Of a DNA stretch of 64,000 bases, positions 26,001 through 34,661 are shown in pieces. Positions within the stretch are counted from its first letter, which is position 1, and every line of letters begins with the position of its first letter. A model generated the notes under the pieces. The model did not search any database. It had not been told where the DNA came from and worked only from the letters and a program-made list of their open reading frames with translations. Source of the stretch: Gammaproteobacteria bacterium (GTDB lineage: Bacteria > Pseudomonadota > Gammaproteobacteria > Pseudomonadales > Pseudohongiellaceae); the NCBI GenBank assembly GCA_009692305.1, contig SHZK01000005.1, positions 96,395 to 160,394 of the forward strand. The letters run 5' to 3'. Made by a program: the position numbers and the translations under genes.

Positions 26001-26016
26001 ATACTACATATAGTGG
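26001..26016. promoter_or_regulatory. Second NrdR-box-like palindrome
   Basis: ATACTACATATAGTGG matches 13 of 16 positions of the NrdR box. It is 18 bp past the argF stop and over 600 bp from nrdA, so its target is unclear. Confidence 0.35.
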
Positions 26017-26033
26017 TTGCTAAAACCGGAAAA

Positions 26034-26930
26034 TTACTGGGATAGCAGAAATTCCAGCAAGGCTTTCTGTGAATGCATGCGATTCTCGGCTTCGTCCCAG
26101 ATCACGGCATCGGTTGCCTCCAGCAGTTCCGCGCTGACTTCCTCGCCGCGATGGGCAGGTAGGCAGTGCATGAACAGCGCATCTGATTTGGCGCGTGCCA
26201 TCAAGGCTGCATTTACCTGATAGGACTTGAACTGGGTCAGGCGTTCGGCCTGTTCATGTTCCTGCCCCATGGAGGCGAACACATCGGTGACCACCAGATC
26301 AGCATCCTTAACCGCCAGCTGCGGGTCGCGCAACAATTGCACGCGATCCTGGTTGCTGGCGAGCAGGGCGGCATCGGGTTCGAATCCGACCGGGCAGGCA
26401 ATGCGCAGTTCAAAATCGAAGGCGCGAGCGGCATTGATGTAGGACTGGCACATATTATTGCCATCCCCGATCCAGGCTACAGTCTTGCCGGTAAGCGACC
26501 CCCGGTGTTCCATGTAAGTTTGTACATCCGCCAGTAACTGGCAGGGATGAAAGCTGTCACTGAGAGCGTTAATCACTGGTACCCGCGAGTGTTCGGCAAA
26601 GCGTTCGATGCGGCTGTGCTCAAAGGTGCGAATGGCAACACAGTCCACGATGCGCGAGAGCACCCGTGCGCTATCTGCAATGGGTTCACCGCGACCGAGC
26701 TGGGTGTCAGCGTTGGCCAGGAAGATTGAAGCGCCACCCATTTGGGTCATGGCAACTTCGAAGGCGACGCGCGTGCGCGTGGAGGCTTTATCAAAGATCA
26801 GGCCCAGCGTGCGGCGCTCCATAGTGAGCGCTAGCGCCGGATCGCGCTTCAAGGCCATCGCCCGTTGCACGATTCCCAGCAACTCGGCGCTGCTCACATC
26901 CAGCAAAGTTAAAAAATGGCGTACGCTCAT
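26034..26930 (-). CDS. argF: Ornithine carbamoyltransferase
   Basis: A 298-residue enzyme that makes citrulline from ornithine and carbamoyl phosphate in arginine synthesis. The carbamoyl-phosphate motif STRTR is at 50-54, HPCQ at 128-131, and HCLPAHR near residue 260 supplies the catalytic Cys loop. Length suits the anabolic form of Pseudomonas type. The gene stands alone on the minus strand; argG is 4 kb away on the other strand. Its leader is very short and consists mainly of a terminator-like hairpin. Confidence 0.95.
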   Translation of the reverse strand: MSVRHFLTLLDVSSAELLGIVQRAMALKRDPALALTMERRTLGLIFDKASTRTRVAFEVAMTQMGGASIFLANADTQLGRGEPIADSARVLSRIVDCVAIRTFEHSRIERFAEHSRVPVINALSDSFHPCQLLADVQTYMEHRGSLTGKTVAWIGDGNNMCQSYINAARAFDFELRIACPVGFEPDAALLASNQDRVQLLRDPQLAVKDADLVVTDVFASMGQEHEQAERLTQFKSYQVNAALMARAKSDALFMHCLPAHRGEEVSAELLEATDAVIWDEAENRMHSQKALLEFLLSQ

Positions 26931-26940
26931 ACCAGTATTC

Positions 26941-26968
26941 CAAATAAAAAGGGTAGCTCGCGCTACCC
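26941..26968 (-). terminator. Terminator-like hairpin in the argF leader
   Basis: A perfect 7-bp stem (GGGTAGC/GCTACCC, loop of 4) is followed on the minus strand by TTTTTATTT, and the argF ATG comes 11 bp later. No minus-strand gene lies directly upstream, so it seems to sit inside the argF leader. It could be an attenuator or a 5' stabilising stem. Confidence 0.55.
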
Positions 26969-26982
26969 ATCAGAAGGTGGCT

Positions 26983-27011
26983 ATTCTAGACAAAATTGCG
27001 GGTCGGGGCAA
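26983..27011 (-). promoter_or_regulatory. argF: Predicted argF promoter
   Basis: On the minus strand TTGCCC (27006-27011) and TAGAAT (26983-26988) are separated by exactly 17 bp. The expected transcription start near 26976 gives a leader of about 45 nt that opens almost directly with the hairpin. Confidence 0.55.
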
Positions 27012-27102
27012 ACCGCCTGGCAGCGCTAGGTGCCGCCAGACGCGGGAGCAACGCCATTGTGCTGCTGCCCCGCATTCGCTAGGCTCAGACCATGGAGCTC
27101 TT

Positions 27103-28665
27103 ATGAACCCGATCGAACTCAACCTGTTTGGCAGTCGCGTAGCGGCCATCTGCGATGAAATGGGAGTGGTGCTACGGCGCACCGCATTCTCACCGAATAT
27201 CAAGGACCGGCTGGATTTTTCCTGTGCCCTGTTCGATCGCGCCGGCGAGCTGTTTGCCCAGGCCGCACACATTCCAGTGCATCTGGGCAGCATGGCCTAT
27301 GCGATGGGAGGTATCGTCGGACAACGTGACTGGCAGGCCGGCGATATGCTGGTGCTGAATGATCCTTACCTCGGCGGCACCCACTTGCCCGATGTGACGG
27401 TGATTGCCCCGGTATTTGCGGCCTCCGGTTTTAACGCCAAAGAGGCTACCTTGCTCGGCTTCGTCGCTAATCGCGCCCATCACGCGAATATCGGTTGTGA
27501 TACGCCCGGGTCGATGCCGGTATCTTCGAGTCTGGACGAGGAAGGCATTATCATTCCCCCAACCTGGTTGCTGCGCGGCGGTAAATTGCAGGACCACGGC
27601 ATTGCGCTACCCGATATGCAGGGTGGCAAGCTCAGCGGTGATATTGCGGCCCAGGTCGGCGCCAACCAGGTGGGCAGCGCGCGTCTGCAAGAACTCGTGC
27701 ACAGCATTGGTACAGCAGCATTCGTGCAGGGCGTAAGTGAACTGAATGCCTATGCTGATCGCCTGATGGCCGTGGCGATCAGTCAACTGCAGCCCGGTGC
27801 CTACCAGTTTGCTGACCTGCTTGATGACGATGGCTGCGGTTCCCGGGATATTCCACTCGCAGTCACCTTGACTATTACCCCTGCTGCGATCGTGCTGGAC
27901 TTCAGTGCCAGCGCGGCGCAGGTGCCAGGTAACTTGAATTGCCCGGAGTCTGTGGTCGCCGCTGCCGCGTATTATTGTCTGCGTTGTTTGCTGCCTGATG
28001 CAGCGCCAGCCTGTGCCGGGCTATTCCGCCGGGTGCAATTAGTGACACGACCCGCTTCTATCATCAACGCCGAACGACCGGCAGCGGTAGCGGCAGGCAA
28101 TGTGGAAACGTCCATGCGTCTGGTTGACCTGGTATTCGGTGCGCTGGCGCAGGCGCTGCCAGAGCGCATACCCGCCGCCAGTCAGGGCACCATGAATAAT
28201 GTGGCGATGGGACATATCGATGCCGAGAGCGGCACACGCTGGGATTATTATGAAACGCTCGCCGGTGGCATCGGCGGTGGTCCACGTTATGCGGGCCTCG
28301 ATGCGGTACACAGCCACATGACGAATAGCTTGAACACCCCGATTGAGAGTCTGGAGATGCATTATCCGCTGCGGGTGACAAACTATAGCGTGCGTGTCGG
28401 CAGTGGCGGTGCCGGACTGCACCGTGGCGGTAACGGTATCGTGCGCGAGTATGAGTTTCTGGCCGCGGCCCAATGCAGCCTGCTGACCGAGCGCAGGCGG
28501 GTACCGCCCTGGGGCTTACATGGTGGCAGCCCCGGCGCCTGCGGCCGCAACTTCCTGAATGGCGCTGAACTTCCCGCGAAATGCACACTCAATGTCAGCG
28601 CGGGTGATCGTTTACGCATCGAAACACCCGGCGCTGGTGGCTGGGGTAAAGTACCCCTTTGCTGA
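27103..28665 (+). CDS. Hydantoinase B / oxoprolinase-type family protein (HyuB)
   Basis: A 520-residue protein of the HyuB/N-methylhydantoinase B/acetone carboxylase alpha family. It has the conserved start N-P-I-E-L-x-L-F-x-x-R, the [10 protein letters not shown] segment, and [12 protein letters not shown] near residue 86 with likely metal-binding residues. G-G-x-G-G-G-P-x-Y and the [13 protein letters not shown] segment lie towards the C-terminus. I chose the ATG at 27103 because GGAG lies 5 nt upstream and family homology begins there. Such proteins normally work with a HyuA ATPase subunit, which is absent on both sides. The substrate is unknown. Confidence 0.85.
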   Translation: MNPIELNLFGSRVAAICDEMGVVLRRTAFSPNIKDRLDFSCALFDRAGELFAQAAHIPVHLGSMAYAMGGIVGQRDWQAGDMLVLNDPYLGGTHLPDVTVIAPVFAASGFNAKEATLLGFVANRAHHANIGCDTPGSMPVSSSLDEEGIIIPPTWLLRGGKLQDHGIALPDMQGGKLSGDIAAQVGANQVGSARLQELVHSIGTAAFVQGVSELNAYADRLMAVAISQLQPGAYQFADLLDDDGCGSRDIPLAVTLTITPAAIVLDFSASAAQVPGNLNCPESVVAAAAYYCLRCLLPDAAPACAGLFRRVQLVTRPASIINAERPAAVAAGNVETSMRLVDLVFGALAQALPERIPAASQGTMNNVAMGHIDAESGTRWDYYETLAGGIGGGPRYAGLDAVHSHMTNSLNTPIESLEMHYPLRVTNYSVRVGSGGAGLHRGGNGIVREYEFLAAAQCSLLTERRRVPPWGLHGGSPGACGRNFLNGAELPAKCTLNVSAGDRLRIETPGAGGWGKVPLC

Positions 28666-28764
28666 CAAGGTCTGGCCACGCAGTGTAAACTTGCCCCCTT
28701 CGCGGTGTTGTGTAAGTGGTTTCGCTTGCGCCACCAACCACCCAGTCTCCGAGGCAGTAATAGC

Positions 28765-29085
28765 ATGAGTATCGAACAAACCATCAAAGACCAAATCCAG
28801 TCCAACAGCATCCTGCTGTACATGAAGGGTAATCCGGATGCACCACAGTGCGGATTCTCAGCACGAGCGACACAAGTGTTGATGGCTTGCGGCAAACGCT
28901 TTGCTTACGTGGATATTCTCAGCAATCCGGAAATACGCGCCAACCTGCCGCAAATTTCCAACTGGCCGACTTTTCCGCAACTTTTTATCAACGGCGAACT
29001 GATTGGTGGTTGTGACATCATCACCGAGATGCACGAGAAGGGTGAATTACAGGCGCTGGTGGATAAGGCTGGCGCCGACGCCTGA
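28765..29085 (+). CDS. grxD: Monothiol glutaredoxin
   Basis: A 106-residue monothiol glutaredoxin with the CGFS active site at C29. The conserved K-G-x-P-x-x-P-Q-C-G-F-S context, the W-P-T-F-P-Q-L-F glutathione site and the G-G-C-D-I/V-I motif are all present. Members bind a glutathione-ligated [2Fe-2S] cluster and help in Fe-S trafficking. The start is ATG at 28765 and length matches E. coli GrxD. It follows the hyuB-like gene by 99 bp and converges on rnt. Confidence 0.95.
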   Translation: MSIEQTIKDQIQSNSILLYMKGNPDAPQCGFSARATQVLMACGKRFAYVDILSNPEIRANLPQISNWPTFPQLFINGELIGGCDIITEMHEKGELQALVDKAGADA

Positions 29086-29122
29086 TAGCTGTAGTCAGTA
29101 ATAATCTGCTTTGTGGTTGCGC

Positions 29123-29773
29123 CTAACTGGCTGCACGGGGCCAACCGCCTAACTCTTGCCATCTGTTTACTATCCCACAAAATAATTCTGCTGTCTTCTC
29201 TGCGTCATAGCGCGCAGAGTGCGCTTCGTTTTCGTCAAAGGCTATACCTGCTGCTTCGCAGGCGCGCGCCAGTACCGTCTGTCCATAGGCGAGGCCGCTG
29301 AGGGTAGCGGTGTCGAAACAGGAAAAGGGATGGAAGGGATTGCGCTTGAGGTCGTGGCGGTCACTGGCGGCATTGATGAAGCCAAGATCGAAATGGGCAT
29401 TGTGTCCAACCAGAATCGCGCGCTTGCATTGATTCGTCTGCATGGCGTCACGCACGGTCTTGAACAACGCCGTGAACACATCTTTCTCGCTGCGCGCAAT
29501 ACGTAGCGGATGGAACGGATTGATACCGGTAAATTTCAAAGCTGCTTCTTCGATATTTGCGCCCTCAAAGGGCACGATGCGCTGAAAGAAGGTTTGGTCT
29601 ATCTCCAGAATGCCCTGTTCATTCATACCGGGAATTACCGCAGCTATTTCCAGGATTGCATCTGTTGCTGACTTGAAGCCGCCAGTTTCCACATCGATTA
29701 TCACCGGTAAAAAGGTGCGAAACCGGTCTGCCATCAGCGTCGTTTCGGACGAATCCTCGTTGTCATCTATCAT
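29123..29773 (-). CDS. rnt: Ribonuclease T
   Basis: A 216-residue DEDDh exoribonuclease that trims 3' ends of tRNA and other stable RNAs. The first motif is DVETGGF, the second contains GHNAHFD, and [11 protein letters not shown] supplies the His and last Asp. I chose the ATG at 29773, which overlaps the pyrC stop as ATGA and gives a length close to E. coli RNase T (215). An ATG eight codons earlier (29797) is also in frame but lies inside pyrC. The overlap implies translational coupling to pyrC. Confidence 0.94.
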   Translation of the reverse strand: MIDDNEDSSETTLMADRFRTFLPVIIDVETGGFKSATDAILEIAAVIPGMNEQGILEIDQTFFQRIVPFEGANIEEAALKFTGINPFHPLRIARSEKDVFTALFKTVRDAMQTNQCKRAILVGHNAHFDLGFINAASDRHDLKRNPFHPFSCFDTATLSGLAYGQTVLARACEAAGIAFDENEAHSARYDAEKTAELFCGIVNRWQELGGWPRAAS

Positions 29774-30819
29774 GCCTCGTCCCTGGCGATACGCCATTGC
29801 ACAACTTCATTTGCGCGTATAGGAATTATGGTGTCATCAAGATACGCGTAGTGAGCGGGCATCCGATGTTCGGTTTTTTGCAGATGAATGCGCGTCTGGT
29901 TGCGCGGCAGTCGGTAAAAATCCGCCCCATGAAAACTGGCGAATGCTTCCAGTTTATCCAGTGCGTTACATTGTTCGAATACCTCTGCATACAATTCCAG
30001 CGCTGCAGGAGCCGAGTAAACTCCGGCGCAGCCACAGGCATGTTCTTTGGTGAGGCGCGCATGTGGCGCCGAGTCTGTGCCAAGGAAAAATTTCGGGTTA
30101 CCACTGGTCGCGGCTTCAACTAGTGCAGCCTGATGCTGGCTGCGCTTCAATACCGGCAGGCAATAGAGGTGAGGCCTGACGCCGCCGACGAACAAGTCAT
30201 TGCGGTTATATAACAAATGATGCACGGTAATGGTGGCAGCTACATTGGCCGCAGCGGCGCCAACAAACTCGACTGCCTGTTTGGTGGTAATGTGTTCGAG
30301 TACGATGCGCAAGGTTGGCAAGCGCTGCAGCAGAGGTGCCAAAATGGTATCGATGAAGATCTTTTCGCGATCGAAAATATCGACCTGATGGGTAGCGACC
30401 TCGCCGTGCAGCAACAAGGGCAGCCCGACTTCCGCCATATATTCCAATACCGGTAAAACGGCGTCGATGTGGGTGACGCCGTTATCTGAATTCGTGGTCG
30501 CACCCGCCGGGTAATACTTGATGGCATGCAGATATTCGTTGGCGGCTGCCCGCTGTGCTTCGGCTACCGGGAGTTTGTCCGTGAGGTACAGAGTCATCAA
30601 GGGCTGGAATTGATTGCCAGCCGGGCGCGCCGCCAGAATGCGTTCACGATACGCCAGTGCCGCCGCGACTGTGGTCACGGGTGGCTTCAGGTTGGGCATG
30701 ACGATGGCACGACCGAAGCGGGTAGCGGTATGGGGAACTGTGGTGTTGAGGGCGGCGCCATCGCGCAGATGCAGGTGCCAGTCATCCGGTAGGGTGAGGC
30801 TCAGTTTTGCTGGGTTCAT
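29770..30819 (-). CDS. pyrC: Dihydroorotase (class II)
   Basis: A 349-residue zinc enzyme that cyclises carbamoyl aspartate to dihydroorotate. Metal and catalytic residues are visible: H15 and H17 (WHLHLRDG), the carboxylated Lys K101 ([11 protein letters not shown]), H138 (LLLHGEV), H176 (LEHITTKQ) and D249 (LGTDSAPH). The start ATG at 30819 fits the family N-terminus; an upstream ATG at 30870 would add 17 unconserved residues. Sequence and length match E. coli PyrC (348). It is coupled to rnt by a 4-bp overlap and is divergent from argG. Confidence 0.95.
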   Translation of the reverse strand: MNPAKLSLTLPDDWHLHLRDGAALNTTVPHTATRFGRAIVMPNLKPPVTTVAAALAYRERILAARPAGNQFQPLMTLYLTDKLPVAEAQRAAANEYLHAIKYYPAGATTNSDNGVTHIDAVLPVLEYMAEVGLPLLLHGEVATHQVDIFDREKIFIDTILAPLLQRLPTLRIVLEHITTKQAVEFVGAAAANVAATITVHHLLYNRNDLFVGGVRPHLYCLPVLKRSQHQAALVEAATSGNPKFFLGTDSAPHARLTKEHACGCAGVYSAPAALELYAEVFEQCNALDKLEAFASFHGADFYRLPRNQTRIHLQKTEHRMPAHYAYLDDTIIPIRANEVVQWRIARDEA

Positions 30820-30935
30820 GCCAGGGGTGCTTCGCTTGAATTTGCGCCATTGTACAGTAATGCCTGACACAGCTGAATTGCCGATTGCGCGATTTTCCTC
30901 CGCTTTTCACTTTCAGTGAGGCAGCCGTCCGGGTT

Positions 30936-30964
30936 TTATTCCTGACGCGTGATGGTGCTAGAAT
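30936..30964 (+). promoter_or_regulatory. argG: Predicted argG promoter
   Basis: TTATTC (30936-30941) and TAGAAT (30959-30964) are spaced 17 bp apart, and TGC before the -10 partly fits an extended -10. The -10 ends 28 bp before the argG ATG. Confidence 0.5.
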
Positions 30965-30992
30965 ACGCGTCCTTTTACGCCGGAGCACCGTC

Positions 30993-32204
30993 ATGTCAGA
31001 GATCAATAAAGTCGTACTGGCCTATTCAGGAGGTCTCGACACCTCGGTTATCGCAATGTGGCTGCAACAAACCTATGGCTGTGAAGTCGTCACCTTCACT
31101 GCTGACATTGGCCAGGGCGGAGAATTAGAACCGGCGCGCGCCAAAGCCAAAGCGATGGGCATCAAGGAAATCTATATCGAAGATCTGCGCGAAGAATTTG
31201 TGCGCGACTTTGTCAATCCGATGTTTCGCGCCAATGCCCTTTATGAGGGTGAGTATTTGTTAGGTACCTCGATTGCGCGCCCACTCATTGCCAAGCGTCT
31301 GGTTGAGATTGCGGCGGAAACAAAGGCGGATGCAATCTCGCATGGTGCCACCGGCAAAGGCAATGACCAGGTGCGGTTTGAACTGGGTGCCTATGCGCTG
31401 AGCCCCGGCATCAAGGTCATCGCTCCCTGGCGCGAATGGGATCTGACTTCGCGGGATACGCTGCTCGCTTATTGTGAGAAACACAAAATTCCGGTGGAAA
31501 TGAAGCAAGGCAAGAAATCGCCTTACTCCATGGATGCCAATCTGCTGCATATCTCCTACGAGGGCAACATTCTCGAAAACCCGGCGGCAGAACCGGAAGA
31601 ATCCATGTGGTTGTGGACTTCATCACCGAAGACTGCGCCAGATCAAGTGACTTATATAGAGCTGGAATATCAGTGCGGTGACATCGTGGCGCTTGATGGT
31701 GTCAAGCTCTCGCCCGCCAACGTGTTGACCCGCCTGAACCAGATTGCCGGTGCCAATGGCATTGGCCGGGCCGATATCGTGGAAAATCGTTATGTAGGCA
31801 TGAAGTCTCGTGGTTGTTATGAAACTCCTGGTGGTACGGTGATGCTGAAGGCGCATCGCGCGATCGAGTCACTCACCATGGATCGTGAGTTGGCGCACCT
31901 GAAAGATGATTTGATGCCGCGCTATGCCTCACTTGTCTACAACGGTTATTGGTGGTCGCCAGAGCGCATGGCAATGCAGCAATTGATCGACTACTCGCAG
32001 ATTTATGTCAGCGGCAAGGTGCGTCTGAAGCTTTACAAAGGCAATGTCAGTGTGGCCGGCAGGGAATCAGATCAGTCCTTGTTCGATCAGCATATAGCCA
32101 CTTTCGAAGATGACGCGGGTGCCTACAATCAGGCGGATGCCGGTGGCTTTATCAAACTCAACGCCTTGCGTCTGCGTATCGCCGCATTGAAAGGACGCAA
32201 GTAG
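30993..32204 (+). CDS. argG: Argininosuccinate synthase
   Basis: A 403-residue enzyme that joins citrulline and aspartate using ATP. The P-loop-like A-Y-S-G-G-L-D-T-S is at residues 10-18, and [11 protein letters not shown] and the S-P-Y-S-M-D-A-N-L segment follow. Length matches the short bacterial type I form. I chose the ATG at 30993 since GGAG lies 7 nt upstream and the predicted promoter lies just before it; longer in-frame starts would begin upstream of that promoter. It converges on nth with an 8-bp gap. Confidence 0.96.
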   Translation: MSEINKVVLAYSGGLDTSVIAMWLQQTYGCEVVTFTADIGQGGELEPARAKAKAMGIKEIYIEDLREEFVRDFVNPMFRANALYEGEYLLGTSIARPLIAKRLVEIAAETKADAISHGATGKGNDQVRFELGAYALSPGIKVIAPWREWDLTSRDTLLAYCEKHKIPVEMKQGKKSPYSMDANLLHISYEGNILENPAAEPEESMWLWTSSPKTAPDQVTYIELEYQCGDIVALDGVKLSPANVLTRLNQIAGANGIGRADIVENRYVGMKSRGCYETPGGTVMLKAHRAIESLTMDRELAHLKDDLMPRYASLVYNGYWWSPERMAMQQLIDYSQIYVSGKVRLKLYKGNVSVAGRESDQSLFDQHIATFEDDAGAYNQADAGGFIKLNALRLRIAALKGRK

Positions 32205-32212
32205 TTATCCGA

Positions 32213-32848
32213 TCAGACGCTGGTCTTGTGCCGGTATTCGCATAGATCATGAATTACGCAAGCTCCGCAAAGGGGCTTGCGTGCCATGCACACATAGCGC
32301 CCGTGCAGGATTAGCCAGTGATGGGCGTCCAGCAGAAATTCCGCGGGCACCAGTCGTAGCAGACGCTGTTCCACTTCCAGAACATTCTTGCCAGACGCGA
32401 TGCCGGTGCGATTGGACACACGAAATATGTGTGTGTCCACCGCCATCGCAATCTGACGGAAAGCGGTATTGAGTACCACGTTTGCTGTCTTGCGACCTAC
32501 GCCAGGCAGTGCCTCCAGTGCAGCGCGTTCAGCCGGCACCTGCGAGCCATGGCGCTCGATGAGCAGGTTGCAGGTCTGAATAATGTTGGCTGCTTTCGTA
32601 TTAAACAGGCCAATGGTTTTTATATAGCGCTTCAAACCATCCACCCCGAGCCGGCTGATTACCTCCGGCGTATTCGCCACTTTAAACAACTGCTGGGTAG
32701 CCTTGTTGACACTGACGTCAGTGGCCTGGGCAGACAGGATCACGGCAATCAATAATTCAAATGGGCTGCTGAACTGCAATTCAGTTTTTGGCTCGGGATT
32801 GGCAGCGCGCAGACGTGAAAATATTTCGTGGCGCCGCTGCTGGTTCAT
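32213..32848 (-). CDS. nth: Endonuclease III
   Basis: A 211-residue base-excision repair glycosylase/AP lyase for oxidised pyrimidines. The helix-hairpin-helix LPGVGRKTA holds the catalytic K120, and D138 follows in VDTHIF. The [4Fe-4S] ligands are C187, C194, C197 and C203 with the family spacing C-x6-C-x2-C-x5-C. Its ATG overlaps the rnfE stop by 4 bp (ATGA), so it is the last gene of the rnf operon, a linkage also found in E. coli and Pseudomonas. Confidence 0.96.
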   Translation of the reverse strand: MNQQRRHEIFSRLRAANPEPKTELQFSSPFELLIAVILSAQATDVSVNKATQQLFKVANTPEVISRLGVDGLKRYIKTIGLFNTKAANIIQTCNLLIERHGSQVPAERAALEALPGVGRKTANVVLNTAFRQIAMAVDTHIFRVSNRTGIASGKNVLEVEQRLLRLVPAEFLLDAHHWLILHGRYVCMARKPLCGACVIHDLCEYRHKTSV

Positions 32849-33558
32849 GGGGCGTGAATCTTGCCAGTTACGCGCGCGCGCTTTACTGGAGTGTTGGCAT
32901 TAAGGTCAGGGAGTGGTTGCAGGGTTGGCAGCACGGCGTTTTTCAGTGCCAGTAACAGACCTAACAGGATCAATGCGGCCGGAGCGAGGCGGGCGAAGTG
33001 GGAAAATTCGGGGCTGTTGTTCGCGGCCATGCTGCTGTCCTGCGCCATGGTAGCGGGCATGAGCAGCATCCAGTTGCTGCCAATCTGTCCCTCTATCAAT
33101 AGTTCGCGGACTGCGGCGAAACTGACAATTGCAAGCAAATATCCGCTACCTGTGACCAACGCGGAGTACAACACATTCAGTACAGGCTTATGCAGGGAGC
33201 GCGTTTCCAGATGTAGCAACAGCGCCATGTTGCAACTGATCAAGGGCACATAGATTCCCAGTTCCCGGTAGAGCGGGTAGTAGAAGCGCTGTAAAAAATT
33301 ATCAATCAGTGTGGTGAAGACGGCCAGCACAAACATATAAAAGACGAAGCGCCATTGGGAGCTGTGCAAGTGTTGGCTAAGTGCTACAGTCAGGCTGGCG
33401 AGCACCAGCACGATCAAGCTTGCCAGACCGAGAGCGAGACCATTGGCGAGAGAGGTGGAGACGGCGAGCAGTGGGCTCAAGCCGAGTAACTGCACCAGTG
33501 CCGGATTGTTATGCCAGATGCCTGGAGCTTGTTTTGCATGATATTGCAGTGCGCTCAT
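32845..33558 (-). CDS. rnfE: Rnf complex membrane subunit E, Cys-less variant
   Basis: A 237-residue membrane protein with six hydrophobic segments, homologous to RsxE/RnfE (LVQLLGL-PLLAV near 21-33; G-I-Y-V-P-L-I-S at 101-108). In the family, two Cys help bind an intramembrane [2Fe-2S] cluster with RnfA. Here the first is S28 (LLGLSPLL) and the second position is M111 (ISCNM, with a Cys two residues earlier instead). The segment after 115 (LLHLETRS) also departs from the usual GRAEAF pattern. The start overlaps the rnfD stop as ATGA. A longer reading upstream would lie inside rnfD and is not conserved. Confidence 0.88.
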   Translation of the reverse strand: MSALQYHAKQAPGIWHNNPALVQLLGLSPLLAVSTSLANGLALGLASLIVLVLASLTVALSQHLHSSQWRFVFYMFVLAVFTTLIDNFLQRFYYPLYRELGIYVPLISCNMALLLHLETRSLHKPVLNVLYSALVTGSGYLLAIVSFAAVRELLIEGQIGSNWMLLMPATMAQDSSMAANNSPEFSHFARLAPAALILLGLLLALKNAVLPTLQPLPDLNANTPVKRARVTGKIHAP

Positions 33559-34661
33559 CTGTCCTGCTCCTGCATTGCGGACAGCCTGCGCGACTTGCGA
33601 TGTCCATAGATGCGCGGTCGACACAGATGATCCAGTAATGGTGCGCAAAAGTTGCCGAACAATACGGCGATTGCCACCGAATCGAGGTAGCTGCCCCATA
33701 CGCGTATGCTGTAAATGCTGCAACCAATCAACAGCCCATAGACGAGCTTGCCGCGAGTGGTAGTTGCCGCACTGACCGGATCAGTGGCGATGAAGAAAGC
33801 CCCGAGCATGGTGGCACTGCCTAACAAATGTAAGTAGGGCGTACCGTAAATGGCGAAACTGTGTGGCGCATAGAGCAGTGCAGAGATCGCGCTGACAGTG
33901 ACGATAATGCTGACTGGTATATGCCAGGAGATGATGCGGCGATAAAGCAGGTACAAGCCGCCCATGAGATAGCCAATGTTCATTAATTCCCAGCCAGTGC
34001 CAGCCGCTCTGCCCAGCACTGCAGCGTTGGTATCAAGCGCTGTAAATATGGCGCTGGTGCCAGCCATCTTGAATTCGATAAGCGGTGTTGCCAGCGCCAG
34101 ACCATCGATGTATGGCGCGAGCGTAGATTCACTGCCTATCAAAAAAGGGAAGCTCGCCAACAGACTCTGCCGCAATCCATTCCAGCTGAAAGGCGTGAAG
34201 GATTGGCCATCTAACAGTTGTGCGTTGGGTACATGCCAGGTTGTCATGTCCAGCGGGAAGGCCAGCAGCAGAACCAGATAACCACACATGGCTGGATTGA
34301 ACGGGTTCTGGCCGAGTCCGCCGAATGCGTGCTTGGCGATGAGCACTGCAAAGCCAATGCCGGATCCAACCAACCACCAGGGCGAGCCGGGAGGAATCGT
34401 TAGCGCGAACAGGACGGCGGTGACAAGCACGCTGTTGTCCTGTAATTGCGGTGCCGGACTCAGGCCGCGCAAGTGCAATGCCAGTGCTTCGAACGCGACG
34501 GCGAAAAGACTGGCGAGTAATATGTTCAGCAGTATTCCGAAGCCGAAGTACCAGGTCGCTATGGCGACGCCTGGAGCGCAGGCATATACGACCTGCAGCA
34601 TAATCTGGTTGGTAGCAATTGACGCGTGTTGCTGTGGGCCTGCCAGATAGCGCATCGCCAT
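33555..34661 (-). CDS. rnfD: Rnf complex membrane subunit D (flavoprotein)
   Basis: A 368-residue polytopic protein homologous to RnfD/NqrB. Conserved segments include GGLGQNPFNPAM (near 114-125) and the end motif around A-T-D-P-V-S-A. RnfD normally carries FMN covalently on Thr in an S/T-G-A-T motif. The matching site here reads DGLALATPL (186-194), keeping Thr192 but losing the S/T-G pair. The gene begins directly after the rnfC stop and overlaps rnfE by 4 bp, so the rnfG gene normally found between D and E is missing. Confidence 0.9.
   Translation of the reverse strand: MAMRYLAGPQQHASIATNQIMLQVVYACAPGVAIATWYFGFGILLNILLASLFAVAFEALALHLRGLSPAPQLQDNSVLVTAVLFALTIPPGSPWWLVGSGIGFAVLIAKHAFGGLGQNPFNPAMCGYLVLLLAFPLDMTTWHVPNAQLLDGQSFTPFSWNGLRQSLLASFPFLIGSESTLAPYIDGLALATPLIEFKMAGTSAIFTALDTNAAVLGRAAGTGWELMNIGYLMGGLYLLYRRIISWHIPVSIIVTVSAISALLYAPHSFAIYGTPYLHLLGSATMLGAFFIATDPVSAATTTRGKLVYGLLIGCSIYSIRVWGSYLDSVAIAVLFGNFCAPLLDHLCRPRIYGHRKSRRLSAMQEQDR

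Larger units (their letters stand above)
25388..26033. other. Gene-free 646-bp region between argF and nrdA
   Basis: No coding sequence is convincing on either strand. The nrdA-proximal half is AT-rich and should carry the nrdA promoter and an NrdR-like box. It also has two small hairpins: CAGGTG/CACCTG at 25631-25646 followed by GTTTT, and CGGGG/CCCCG at 25679-25694. The argF-proximal half holds a GC-rich inverted-repeat element and a second NrdR-like site. Confidence 0.6.

Noticed and set aside
25821..26045. Plus-strand frame of 74 codons in the argF-nrdA gap
   Set aside because: It crosses the inverted-repeat element and runs into argF antisense; composition is not protein-like.
26608..27102. 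N-terminal extension of the HyuB-like protein by 165 residues
   Set aside because: The extension is antisense to argF, lacks family similarity, and a good ribosome binding site marks the ATG at 27103.
33559..33723. Longer N-terminus for RnfE
   Set aside because: It would lie within rnfD in another frame and is not conserved; the ATGA overlap at 33555-33558 gives the family length.
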